NCBI RefSeq assembly: GCF_051014685.1 | Contig: NW_027478864.1 | Span: forward strand, 1-64,000 | Direction: 5' to 3' | DNA length: 64,000 bases | Source of the DNA: Ptiloglossa arizonensis | Lineage: Eukaryota > Arthropoda > Insecta > Hymenoptera > Colletidae | Shown here: in pieces, positions 51,401 through 63,855 of the stretch | How positions within the stretch are numbered: the stretch's first letter is position 1 | How the letters are laid out: the number at the start of each line of letters is the position of its first letter | Program-made: the position numbers and the translations under genes | The notes under the pieces: generated by a model | Told to the model about the DNA's origin: nothing | What the model saw: only the letters and a program-made list of their open reading frames with translations | Database searches by the model: none

Positions 51401-52012
51401 TATCTCGCGAACGGATTGACCAATCCGCAAAATTTCTGTTGCATCTGAAAGTAGAAACTCGCCCGATTACAACGGTATGCGTACTTTTCCACTAGGCCGT
51501 TCTAGTTAATCGTTTCGAGCATCAGAACTGCGAAAATTTTGAGTTTCTCAAGCGTTTCTTACTTCCAAACTGCCATATCTCGCGAACGGATTGACCAATC
51601 CGCAAAATTTCTGATGCATCTGAAAGTAGAAACTCGCCCGATTGCAACGGTATGCGTACTTTTCCCCTAGGCCGCTCTAGTTATTCGTTTCGAGCATCAG
51701 AACTGCGAAAATTTTGTGTTTCTCAAGTGTTTCATACTTCCAAACTGCCATATCTCGCGAACGGATTGACCAATCCGCAAAATTTCTATTGCATCTGAAA
51801 GTAGAAACTCGCCCGATTACAACGGTATGCGTACTTTTCCCCTAGGCCGTTCTAGTTATTCGTTTCGAGCATCAGAACTGTGAAAATTTTGAGTTTCTCA
51901 AGCGTTTCTTACCTCCAAACTGCCATATCTCGCGAACAGATTGACCAATCCGCAAAATTTCTGTTGCATCTGAAAGTAGAAACTCGCCCGATTACAACGG
52001 TATGCGTACTTT
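48440..52012. repeat. 20/21-monomer segment, copy 1
   Basis: 48440-50095 matches 51940-53594 at an offset of 3499 bp. About 50111-52012 matches 53785-55686 at 3674 bp. Part of the partner near 53.59-53.78 kb is recombinant and resembles 51.32-51.51 kb instead. Marks include the 174-bp monomer at 49693, CGACCAAACCGC at 50890 and AGAACTTCG in a B unit at 51349. In the right part I saw no difference from the partner by eye, so the duplication looks recent. Confidence 0.85.
49693..49866. repeat. 174-bp monomer (pair with 53192)
   Basis: One base is missing in the A/T tract at monomer positions 161-170: CGCAAGTTTCTATT where other units have CGCAAAATTTCT. The identical change at 53351 lies 3499 bp away. 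With the 176-bp pair it accounts for all length variation right of position 2266. Confidence 0.93.
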
Positions 52013-55000
52013 TCCACTAGGCCGTTCTAGTTAATCGTTTCGAGCATCAGAACTGCGAAAATTTTGAGTTTCTCAAGCGTTTCTTACTTCCAAACTGCCA
52101 TATCTCGCGAACGGATTGACCAATCCGCAAAATTTCTGATGCATCTGAAAGTAGAAACTCGCCCGATTGCAACGGTATGCGTACTTTTCCCCTAGGCCGC
52201 TCTAGTTATTCGTTTCGAGCATCAGAACTGCGAAAATTTTGTGTTTCTCAAGTGTTTCATACTTCCAAACTGCCATATCTCGCGAACGGATTGACCAATC
52301 CGCAAAATTTCTATTGCATCTGAAAGTAGAAACTCGCCCGATTACAACGGTATGCGTACTTTTCCCCTAGACCGTTCTAGTTATGCTTGTCGAGAATCAG
52401 AACTGCGAAAATTTTGAGTTTCTCAAGCGTTTCTTACCTCCAAACTGCCATATCTCGCGAACGGATCGACCAATCCGCAAAATTTCTGTTGCATCTGAAA
52501 GTAGAAACTCGCGCGATTGCAACGGTATGCGTACTTTTCCCCTAGGCCGCTCTAGTTATTCGTTTCGAGCATCAGAACTGCGAAAATTTTGTGTTTCTCA
52601 AGTGTTTCATACTTCCAAACTGCCATATCTCGCGAACGGATTGACCAATCCGCAATATTTCTGTTGCATCTGAAAGTAGAAACTCGCCCGATTACAACGG
52701 TATGCGTACTTTTCCCCTAGGCCGTTCTAGTTATTCGTTTCGAGCATCAGTACTGCGAAAATTTTGTGTTTCTCAAGTGTTTCATACTTCCAAACTGCCA
52801 TATCTCGCGAACGGATTGACCAATCCGCAAAATTTCTGTTGCATCTGAAAGTAGAAACTCGCCCGATTACAACGGTATGCGTACTTTTCCCCTAGACCGT
52901 TCTAGTTATGCTTGTCGAGCATCAGAACTGCGAAAATTTTGAGTTTCTCAAGCGTTTCTTACCTCCAAACTGCCATATCTCGCGAACGGATTGACCAATC
53001 CGCAAAATTTCTGTTGCATCTGAAAGTAGAAACTCGCCCGATTACAACGGTATGCGTACTTTTCCACTAGGCCGTTCTAGTTAATCGTTTCGAGCATCAG
53101 AACTGCGAAAATTTTGAGTTTCTCAAGCGTTTCTTACTTCCAAACTGCCATATCTCGCGAACGGATTGACCAATCCGCAAAATTTCTGATGCATCTGAAA
53201 GTAGAAACTCGCCCGATTGCAACGGTATGCGTACTTTTCCCCTAGGCCGCTCTAGTTATTCGTTTCGAGCATCAGAACTGCGAAAATTTTGTGTTTCTCA
53301 AGTGTTTCATACTTCCAAACTGCCATATCTCGCGAACGGATTGACCAATCCGCAAGTTTCTATTGCATCTGAAAGTAGAAACTCGCCCGATTACAACGGT
53401 ATGCGTACTTTTCCCCTAGGCCGTTCTAGTTATTCGTTTCGAGCATCAGAACTGTGAAAATTTTGAGTTTCTCAAGCGTTTCTTACCTACAAACTCCCAT
53501 ATCTCGCGAACGGATTGACCAATCCGCAAAATTTCTGTTGCATCTGAAAGTAGAAACTCGCCCGATTACAACGGTATGCGTACTTTTCCCCTAGACCGTT
53601 CTAGTTATGCTTGTCGAGCATCAGAACTTCGAAAATTTTGAGTTTCTCAAGCGTTTCTTACCTCCAAACTGCCATATCTCGCGAACGGATTGACCAATCC
53701 GCAAAATTTCTGTTGCATCTGAAAGTAGAAACTCGCCCGATTACAACGGTATGCGTACTTTTCCACTAGGCCGTTCTAGTTAATCGTTTCGAGCATCAGA
53801 ACTGCGAAAATTTTGAGTTTCTCAAGCGTTTCTTACCTCCAAACTGCCATATCTCGCGAACAGATTGACCAATCCGCAAAATTTCTGTTGCATCTGAAAG
53901 TAGAAACTCGCCCGATTACAACGGTATGCGTACTTTTCCCCTAGGCCGTTCTAGTTATTCGTTTCGAGCATCAGAACTGCGAAAATGTTGAGTTTCTCAA
54001 GCGTTTCTTACCTACAAACTGCCATATCTCGCGAACGGATTGACCAATCCGCAAAATTTCTGTTGCATCTGAAAGTAGAAACTCGCCCGATTACAACGGT
54101 ATGCGTACTTTTCCCCTAGACCGTTCTAGTTATGCTTGTCGAGAATCAGAACTGCGAAAATTTTGAGTTTCTCAAGCGTTTCTTACCTCCAAACTGCCAT
54201 ATCTCGCGAACGGATCGACCAATCCGCAAAATTTCTGATGCATCTGAAAGTAGAAACTCGCCCGATTGCAACGGTATGCGTACTTTTCCCCTAGGCCGCT
54301 CTAGTTATTCGTTTCGAACATCAGAACTGCGAAAATTTTGTGTTTCTCAAGTGTTTCATACTTCCAAACTGCCATATCTGGCGAACGGATTGACCAATCC
54401 GCAAAATTTCTGTTGCATCTGAAAGTAGAAACTCGCCCAATTACAACGGTATGCGTACTTTTCCCCTAGGCCGTTCTAGTTATGCTTGTCGAGCATCAGA
54501 ACTGCGAAAATTTTGAGTTTCTCAAGCGTTTCTTACCTCCAAACTGCCATATCTCGCGAACGGATCGACCAAACCGCAAAATTTCTGTTGCATCTGAAAG
54601 TAGAAACTCGCGCGATTGCAACGGTATGCGTACTTTTCCCCTAGGCCGCTCTAGTTATTCGTTTCGAGCATCAGAACTGCGAAAATTTTGTGTTTCTCAA
54701 GTGTTTCATACTTCCAAACTGCCATATCTCGCGAACGGATTGACCAATCCGCAATATTTCTGTTGCATCTGAAAGTAGAAACTCGCCCGATTACAACGGT
54801 ATGCGTACTTTTCCCCTAGGCCGTTCTAGTTATTCGTTTCGAGCATCAGTACTGCGAAAATTTTGTGTTTCTCAAGTGTTTCATACTTCCAAACTGCCAT
54901 ATCTCGCGAACGGATTGACCAATCCGCAAAATTTCTGTTGCATCTGAAAGTAGAAACTCGCCCGATTACAACGGTATGCGTACTTTTCCCCTAGACCGTT

Positions 55001-55686
55001 CTAGTTATGCTTGTCGAGCATCAGAACTTCGAAAATTTTGAGTTTCTCAAGCGTTTCTTACCTCCAAACTGCCATATCTCGCGAACGGATTGACCAATCC
55101 GCAAAATTTCTGTTGCATCTGAAAGTAGAAACTCGCCCGATTACAACGGTATGCGTACTTTTCCACTAGGCCGTTCTAGTTAATCGTTTCGAGCATCAGA
55201 ACTGCGAAAATTTTGAGTTTCTCAAGCGTTTCTTACTTCCAAACTGCCATATCTCGCGAACGGATTGACCAATCCGCAAAATTTCTGATGCATCTGAAAG
55301 TAGAAACTCGCCCGATTGCAACGGTATGCGTACTTTTCCCCTAGGCCGCTCTAGTTATTCGTTTCGAGCATCAGAACTGCGAAAATTTTGTGTTTCTCAA
55401 GTGTTTCATACTTCCAAACTGCCATATCTCGCGAACGGATTGACCAATCCGCAAAATTTCTATTGCATCTGAAAGTAGAAACTCGCCCGATTACAACGGT
55501 ATGCGTACTTTTCCCCTAGGCCGTTCTAGTTATTCGTTTCGAGCATCAGAACTGTGAAAATTTTGAGTTTCTCAAGCGTTTCTTACCTCCAAACTGCCAT
55601 ATCTCGCGAACAGATTGACCAATCCGCAAAATTTCTGTTGCATCTGAAAGTAGAAACTCGCCCGATTACAACGGTATGCGTACTTT
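51940..55686. repeat. 20/21-monomer segment, copy 2
   Basis: Partner of 48440-52012. The offset steps from 3499 to 3674 bp (one extra monomer) between about 53590 and 53785. There a B monomer with AGAACTTCG and a C monomer (TTCCACTAGG with GTTAATCG) replace the CTAGTCCG monomer of copy 1. The segment holds the second 174-bp unit and the second CGACCAAACCGC mark (54564). 51940-52012 belongs to both copies. Confidence 0.85.
53192..53365. repeat. 174-bp monomer (pair with 49693)
   Basis: Carries the same CGCAAGTTTC change as the unit at 49693. It is a duplication marker. Confidence 0.93.
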
Positions 55687-58080
55687 TCCCCTAGGCCGTT
55701 CTAGTTATTCGTTTCGAGCATCAGAACTGCGAAAATGTTAAGTTTCTCAAGCGTTTCTTACCTACAAACTGCCATATCTCGCGAACGGATTGACCAATCC
55801 GCAAAATTTCTGTTGCATCTGAAAGTAGAAACTCGCCCGATTACAACGGTATGCGTACTTTTCCCCTAGACCGTTCTAGTTATGCTTGTCGAGAATCAGA
55901 ACTGCGAAAATTTTGAGTTTCTCAAGCGTTTCTTACCTCCAAACTGCCATATCTCGCGAACGGATCGACCAATCCGCAAAATTTCTGTTGCATCTGAAAG
56001 TAGAAACTCGCCCGATTACAACGGTATGCGTACTTTTCCCCTAGGCCGTTGTAGTTAATCGTTTCGAGCATGAGAACTGCGAAAATTTTGGGTTTCTCAA
56101 GCGTTGCTTACCTCCAAACTGCCATATCTCGCGAACGGATTGTCCAATCCGCAAAATTTCTGTTGCATCTGAAAGTAGAAACTCGCCCGATTACAACGGT
56201 ATGCGTACTTTTCCCCTAGGCCGTTCTAGTTATTCGTTTCGAGCATCAGAACTGTGAAAATTTTGAGTTTCTCAAGCGTTTCTTACCTACAAACTCCCAT
56301 ATCTCGCGAACGGATTGACCAATCCGCAAAATTTCTGTTGCATCTGAAAGTAGAAACTCGCGCGATTACAACGGTATGCGTACTTTTCCCCTAGGCCGTT
56401 CTAGTTATTCGTTTCGAGCATCAGAACTGCGAAAATGTTGAGTTTCTCAAGCGTTTCTTACCTACAAACTGCCATATCTCGCGAACGGATTGACCAATCC
56501 GCAAAATTTCTGTTGCATCTGAAAGTAGAAACTCGCCCGATTACAACGGTATGCGTACTTTTCCCCTAGACCGTTCTAGTTATGCTTGTCGAGAATCAGA
56601 ACTGCGAAAATTTTGAGTTTCTCAAGCGTTTCTTACTTCCAAACTGCCATATCTCGCGAACGGATTGACCAATCCGCAAAATTTCTGATGCATCTGAAAG
56701 TAGAAACTCGCCCGATTGCAACGGTATGCGTACTTTTCCCCTAGGCCGCTCTAGTTATTCGTTTCGAGCATCAGAACTGCGAAAATTTTGAGTTTCTCAA
56801 GCGTTTCTTACCTCCAAACTGCCATATCTCGCGAACGGATTGACCAATCCGCAAAATTTCTGTTGCATCTGAAAGTAGAAACTCGCCCGATTACAACGGT
56901 ATGCGTACTTTTCCCCTAGGCCGTTCTAGTTATGCTTGTCGAGCATCAGAACTGCGAAAATTTTGAGTTTCTCAAGCGTTTCTTACCTCCAAACTGCCAT
57001 ATCTCGCGAACGGATCGACCAATCCGCAAAATTTCTGTTGCATCTGAAAGTAGAAACTCGCCCGATTACAACGGTATGCGTACTTTTCCCCTAGTCCGTT
57101 CTAGTTATTCGTTTCGAGCATCAGAACTGCGAAAATTTTGAGTTTCTCAAGCGTTTCTTACCTCCAAACTGCCATATCTCGCGAACGGATTGACCAATCC
57201 GCAAAATTTCTGTTGCATCTGAAAGTAGAAACTCGCCCGATTACAACGGTATGCGTACTTTTCCCCTAGGCCGTTCTAGTTATTCGTTTCGAGCATCAGA
57301 ACTGCGAAAATGTTGAGTTTCTCAAGCGCTTCTTACCTACAAACTGCCATATCTCGCGAACGGATTGACCAATCCGCAAAATGTCTGCTGCATCTGAAAG
57401 TAGAAACTCGCCCGATTACAACGGTATGCGTACTTTTCCCCTAGACCGTTCTAGTTATGCTTGTCGAGAATCAGAACTGCGAAAATTTCGAGTTTCTCAA
57501 GCGTTTCTTACCTCCAAACTGCCATATCTCGCGAACGGATCGACCAATCCGCAAAATTTCTGTTGCATCTGAAAGTAGAAACTCGCCCGATTACAACGGT
57601 ATTCGTACTTTTCCCCTAGGCCGTTGTAGTTAATCGTTTCGAGCATGAGAACTGCGAAAATTTTGGGTTTCTCAAGCGTTGCTTACCTCCAAACTGCCAT
57701 ATCTCGCGAACGGATTGTCCAATCCGCAAAATTTCTGTTGCATCTGAAAGTAGAAACTCGCCCGATTACAACGGTTTGCGTACTTTTCCCCTAGGCCGCT
57801 CTAGCTATTCGTTTCGAGCATCAGAACTGCGAAAATTTTGTGTTTCTCAAGTGTTTCATACTTCCAAACTGCCATATCTCGCGAACGGATTGACCAATCC
57901 GCAAAATTTCTGTTGCATCTGAAAGTAGAAACTCGCCCGATTACAACGGTATGCGTACTTTTCCCCTAGGCCGTTCTAGTTATGCTTGTCGAGCATCAGA
58001 ACTGCGAAAATGTTGTGTTTCTCAAGTGTTTCATACTTCCAAACTGCCATATCTCGCGAACGGATTGACCAATCCGCAAA
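55687..58080. repeat. Right mosaic before the terminal higher-order series
   Basis: About 14 monomers. 55.86-56.34 kb repeats the order B with GTCGAGAATC, E, then CTCCCATATC seen at 44.63-45.11 kb. 57.07-57.75 kb repeats the order CTAGTCCG, GAAAATGTTG, GTCGAGAATC, E seen at 42.9-43.57 kb. Private marks include AATGTCTGCTGC at 57380 and GGTATTCGTAC near 57599. The mixed form CTAGGCCG with TTATGCTTGTCG appears at 56915 and 57965. Nothing but satellite is present. Confidence 0.8.
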
Positions 58081-59095
58081 ATTTCTGTTGCATCTGAAAG
58101 TAGAAACTCGCCCGATTGCAACGGTATGCGTACTTTTCCCCTAGGCCGTTCTAGTTATGCTTGTCGAGCATCAGAACTGCGAAAATTTTGAGTTTCTCAA
58201 GCGTTTCTTACCTCCAAACTGCCATATCTCGCGAACGGATCGACCAATCCGCAAAATTTCTGTTGCATCTGAAAGTAGAAACTCGCGCGATTGCAACGGT
58301 ATGCGTACTTTTCCCCTAGGCCGTTCTAGTTATTCGTTTCGAGCATCAGAACTGCGAAAATTTTGAGTTTCTCAAGCGTTTCTTACCTCCAAACTGCCAT
58401 ATCTCGCGAACGGATTGACCAATGCGCAAAATTTCTGTTGCATCTGAAAGTAGAAACTCGCGCGATTGCAACGGTATGCGTACTTTTCCCCTAGGCCGCT
58501 CTAGCTATTCGTTTCGAGCATCAGAACTGCGAAAATTTTGTGTTTCTCAAGTGTTTCATACTTCCAAACTGCCATATCTCGCGAACGGATTGACCAATCC
58601 GAAAAATTTCTGTTGCATCTGAAAGTAGAAACTCGCCCGATTACAACGGTATGCGTACTTTTCCCCTAGGCCGTTCTAGTTATTCGTTTCGAGCATCAGT
58701 ACTGCGAAAATTTTGAGTTTCTTGAGCGTTTCTTACCTACAAACTGCCATATCTCGCGAACGGATTGACCAATCCGCAAAATTTCTGTTGCATCTGAAAG
58801 TAGAAACTCGCCCGATTACAACGGTATGCGTACTTTTCCCCTAGGCCGTTCTAGTTATTCGTTTCGAGCATCAGAACTGCGAAAATTTTGAGTTTCTCAA
58901 GCGTTTCTTACCTCCAAACTGCCATATCTCGCGAACGGATTGACCAATGCGCAAAATTTCTGTTGCATCTGAAAGTAGAAACTCGCCCGATTACAACGGT
59001 ATGCGTACTTTTCCCCTAGTCCGTTCTAGTTATTCGTTTCGAGCATCAGAACTGCGAAAATTTTGAGTTTGTCAAGCGTTTCTTACCTCCAAACT

Positions 59096-59810
59096 GCCAT
59101 ATCTCGCGAACGGATTGACTAATCCGCAAAATTTCTGTTGCATCTGAAAGTAGAAACTCGCCCGATTACAACGGTATGCGTACTTTTCCCCTAGGCCGTT
59201 CTAGTTATTCGTTTCGAGCATCAGAACTGCGAAAATTTTGAGTTTCTCAAGCGTTTCTTACCTCCAAACTGCCATATCTCGCGAACGGATTGATCAATCC
59301 GCAAAATTTCTGTTGCATCTGAAAGTAGAAACTCGCCCGATTACAACGGTATGCGTACTTTTCCCCTAGGCCGTTCTAGTTATTCGTTTCGAGCATCAGA
59401 ACTGCGAAAATTTTGAGTTTCTCAAGCGTTTCTTACCTACAAACTGCCATATCTCGCGAACGGATTGACTAATCCGCAAAATTTCTGTTGCATCTGAAAG
59501 TAGAAACTCGCCCGATTACAACGGTATGCGTACTTTTCCCCTAGGCCGTTCTAGTTATTCGTTTCGAGCATCAGAACTGCGAAAATTTTGAGTTTCTCAA
59601 GCGTTTCTTACCTCCAAACTGCCATATCTCGCGAACGGATTGATCAATCCGCAAAATTTCTGTTGCATCTGAAAGTAGAAACTCGCCCGATTACAACGGT
59701 ATGCGTACTTTTCCCCTAGGCCGTTCTAGTTATTCGTTTCGAGCATCAGAACTGCGAAAATTTTGAGTTTCTCAAGCGTTTCTTACCTACAAACTGCCAT
59801 ATCTCGCGAA
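59096..59810. repeat. Local tandem duplication of a dimer (2 x 350 bp)
   Basis: 59096-59460 and 59446-59810 carry the same two monomers, one with GGATTGACTAATCCG and one with GGATTGATCAATCCG followed by CCTACAAACT. Block Q has the pair once (61.9-62.27 kb). Confidence 0.85.
59286..59301. other. Perfect 16-bp palindrome version of the dyad
   Basis: CGGATTGATCAATCCG is a perfect palindrome produced by a C to T change at consensus position 153. The same form occurs at 59636-59651 and 62086-62101, all within blocks P and Q. Confidence 0.9.
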
Positions 59811-61230
59811 CGGATTGACCAATCCGCAAAATTTCTGTTCCATCTGAAAGTAGAAACTCGACCGATTACAACGGTATGCGTACTTTTCCCCTAGGCCGTT
59901 CTAGTTATTCGTTTCGAGCATCAGAACTGCGAAAATTTTGAGTTTCTCAAGCGTTTCTTACCTCCAAACTGCCATATCTCGCGAACGGATTGACCAATCC
60001 GCAAAATTTCTGTTGCATCTGAAAGTAGAAACTCGCCCGATTACAACGGTATGCGTACTTTTCCCCTAGGCCGTTGTAGTTATTCGTTTCGAGCATGAGA
60101 ACTGCGAAAGTTTTGGGTTTCTCAAGCGTTGCTTACCTCCAAACTGCCATATCTCGCGAACGGATTGACCAATCCGCAAAATTTCTGTTGCATCTGAAAG
60201 TAGAAACTCGCCCGATTACAACGGTATGCGTACTTTTCCCCTAGGCCGTTCTGGTTATTCGTTTCGAACATCAGAACTGTGATAATTTTGAGTTTCTCAA
60301 CCGTTTCTTACCTCCAAACTGCCATATCTCGCGAACGGATTGACCAATCCGCAAAATTTCTGTTGCATCTGAAAGTAGAAAGTCGCCCGATTACAACGGT
60401 ATGCGTACTTTTCCCCTAGACCGTTCTAGTTATGCTTGTCGAGCATCAGAACTGCGAAAATTTTGAGTTTCTCAAGCGTTTCTTACCTCCAAACTGCCAT
60501 ATCTCGCGAACGGATTAACTAATCCGCAAAATTTCTGTTGCATCTGAAAGTAGAAACTCGCCCGATTACAACGGTATGCGTACTTTTCCCCTAGACCGTT
60601 CTAGTTATGCTTGTCGAGAATCAGAACTGCGAAAATTTTGAGTTTCTCAAGCGTTTCTTACCTCCAAACTGCCATATCTCGCGAACGGATCGACCAATCC
60701 GCAAAATTTCTGTTGCATCTGAAAGTAGAAACTCGCCCGATTACAACGGTATGCGTACTTTTCCCCTAGGCCGTTGTAGTTAATCGTTTCGAGCATGAGA
60801 ACTGCGAAAATTTTGGGTTTCTCAAGCGTTGCTTACCTCCAAACTGCCATATCTCGCGAACGGATTGTCCAATCCGCAAAATTTCTGTTGCATCTGAAAG
60901 TAGAAACTCGCCCGATTACAACGGTATGCGTACTTTTCACCTAGGCCGTTCTAGTTATTCGTTTCGAGCGTCAGAACTGCGAAAATTTTGAGTTTCTCAA
61001 GCGTTTCTTACTTCCAACCTGCCATATCTCGCGAACGGATTGACCAATCCGCAAAATTTCTGATGCATCTGAAAGTAGAAACTCGCCCGATTGCAACGGT
61101 ATGCGTACTTTTCCCCTAGGCCGCTCTAGTTATTCGTTTCGAACATCAGAACTGCGAAAATTTTGTGTTTCTCAAGTGTTTCATACATCCAAACTGCCAT
61201 ATCTCGCGAACGGATTGACCAATCCGCAAA

Positions 61231-63855
61231 ATTTCTGTTGCATCTGAAAGTAGAAACTCGCCCGATTGCAACGGTATGCGTACTTTTCCCCTAGGCCGTT
61301 CTAGTTATGCTTGTCGAGCATCAGAACTGCGAAAATTTTGAGTTTCTCAAGCGTTTCTTACCTCCAAACTGCCATATCTCGCGAACGGATCGACCAATCC
61401 GCAAAATTTCTGTTGCATCTGAAAGTAGAAACTCGCGCGATTGCAACGGTATGCGTACTTTTCCCCTAGGCCGCTCTAGCTATTCGTTTCGAGCATCAGA
61501 ACTGCGAAAATTTTGTGTTTCTCAAGTGTTTCATACTTCCAAACTGCCATATCTCGCGAACGGATTGACCAATCCGAAAAATTTCTGTTGCATCTGAAAG
61601 TAGAAACTCGCCCGATTACAACGGTATGCGTACTTTTCCCCTAGGCCGTTCTAGTTATTCGTTTCGAGCATCAGTACTGCGAAAATTTTGAGTTTCTTGA
61701 GCGTTTCTTACCTACAAACTGCCATATCTCGCGAACGGATTGACCAATCCGCAAAATTTCTGTTGCATCTGAAAGTAGAAACTCGCCCGATTACAACGGT
61801 ATGCGTACTTTTCCCCTAGTCCGTTCTAGTTATTCGTTTCGAGCATCAGAACTGCGAAAATTTTGAGTTTCTCAAGCGTTTCTTACCTCCAAACTGCCAT
61901 ATCTCGCGAACGGATTGACTAATCCGCAAAATTTCTGTTGCATCTGAAAGTAGAAACTCGCCCGATTACAACGGTATGCGTACTTTTCCCCTAGGCCGTT
62001 CTAGTTATTCGTTTCGAGCATCAGAACTGCGAAAATTTTGAGTTTCTCAAGCGTTTCTTACCTCCAAACTGCCATATCTCGCGAACGGATTGATCAATCC
62101 GCAAAATTTCTGTTGCATCTGAAAGTAGAAACTCGCCCGATTACAACGGTATGCGTACTTTTCCCCTAGGCCGTTCTAGTTATTCGTTTCGAGCATCAGA
62201 ACTGCGAAAATTTTGAGTTTCTCAAGCGTTTCTTACCTACAAACTGCCATATCTCGCGAACGGATTGACCAATCCGCAAAATTTCTGTTCCATCTGAAAG
62301 TAGAAACTCGACCGATTACAACGGTATGCGTACTTTTCCCCTAGGCCGTTCTAGTTATTCGTTTCGAGCATCAGAACTGCGAAAATTTTGAGTTTCTCAA
62401 GCGTTTCTTACCTCCAAACTGCCATATCTCGCGAACGGATTGACCAATCCGCAAAATTTCTGTTGCATCTGAAAGTAGAAACTCGCCCGATTACAACGGT
62501 ATGCGTACTTTTCCCCTAGGCCGTTGTAGTTATTCGTTTCGAGCATGAGAACTGCGAAAGTTTTGGGTTTCTCAAGCGTTGCTTACCTCCAAACTGCCAT
62601 ATCTCGCGAACGGATTGACCAATCCGCAAAATTTCTGTTGCATCTGAAAGTAGAAACTCGCCCGATTACAACGGTATGCGTACTTTTCCCCTAGGCCGTT
62701 CTGGTTATTCGTTTCGCACATCAGAACTGTGATAATTTTGAGTTTCTCAACCGTTTCTTACCTCCAAACTGCCATATCTCGCGAACGGATTGACCAATCC
62801 GCAAAATTTCTGTTGCATCTGAAAGTAGAAAGTCGCCCGATTACAACGGTATGCGTACTTTTCCCCTAGACCGTTCTAGTTATGCTTGTCGAGCATCAGA
62901 ACTGCGAAAATTTTGAGTTTCTCAAGCGTTTCTTACCTCCAAACTGCCATATCTCGCGAACGGATTAACTAATCCGCAAAATTTCTGTTGCATCTGAAAG
63001 TAGAAACTCGCCCGATTACAACGGTATGCGTACTTTTCCCCTAGACCGTTCTAGTTATGCTTGTCGAGAATCAGAACTGCGAAAATTTTGAGTTTCTCAA
63101 GCGTTTCTTACCTCCAAACTGCCATATCTCGCGAACGGATCGACCAATCCGCAAAATTTCTGTTGCATCTGAAAGTAGAAACTCGCCCGATTACAACGGT
63201 ATGCGTACTTTTCCCCTAGGCCGTTGTAGTTAATCGTTTCGAGCATGAGAACTGCGAAAATTTTGGGTTTCTCAAGCGTTGCTTACCTCCAAACTGCCAT
63301 ATCTCGCGAACGGATTGTCCAATCCGCAAAATTTCTGTTGCATCTGAAAGTAGAAACTCGCCCGATTACAACGGTATGCGTACTTTTCCCCTAGGCCGTT
63401 CTAGTTATTCGTTTCGAGCATCAGAACTGTGAAAATTTTGAGTTTCTCAAGCGTTTCTTACCTACAAACTCCCATATCTCGCGAACGGATTGACCAATCC
63501 GCAAAATTTCTGTTGCATCTGAAAGTAGAAACTCGCCCGATTACAACGGTATGCGTACTTTTCCCCTAGGCCGTTCTAGTTATTCGTTTCGAGCATCAGA
63601 ACTGCGAAAATTTTGAGTTTCTCAAGCGTTTCTTACTTCCAACCTGCCATATCTCGCGAACGGATTGACCAATCCGCAAAATTTCTGATGCATCTGAAAG
63701 TAGAAACTCGCCCGATTGCAACGGTATGCGTACTTTTCCCCTAGGCCGCTCTAGTTATTCGTTTCGAACATCAGAACTGCGAAAATTTTGTGTTTCTCAA
63801 GTGTTTCATACTTCCAAACTGCCATATCTCGCGAACGGATTGACCAATCCGCAAA
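61231..63855. repeat. Terminal higher-order block Q, 15 monomers
   Basis: Tandem copy of block P, four units shorter in its first part and one longer near 63.38-63.56 kb, where a GTGAAAATTTT monomer with CTCCCATATC is added. It differs from P at CGCACATCAG (62715) versus CGAACATCAG (60265), and at TTTTCCCC versus TTTTCACC (63388/60938). Confidence 0.85.

Larger units (their letters stand above)
58081..61230. repeat. Terminal higher-order block P, 18 monomers
   Basis: Matches 61231-63855 in order. The offset goes from 3150 (to about 58320) to 2975 (from about 58430), 2800 (from about 58980), 2450 (59446-60938) and 2625 bp (from about 60960), always in whole monomers. Shared rare marks are CTAGCTATTCG, AATCCGAAAAATTT, GTTTCTTGAGCG, CTGTTCCATCTG, ACTCGACCG, CTGTGATAATTTT and GGATTAACTAATCC. 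Block P has extra single monomers near 58.3 and 58.9 kb and a tandem dimer at 59.10-59.81 kb. Confidence 0.85.
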
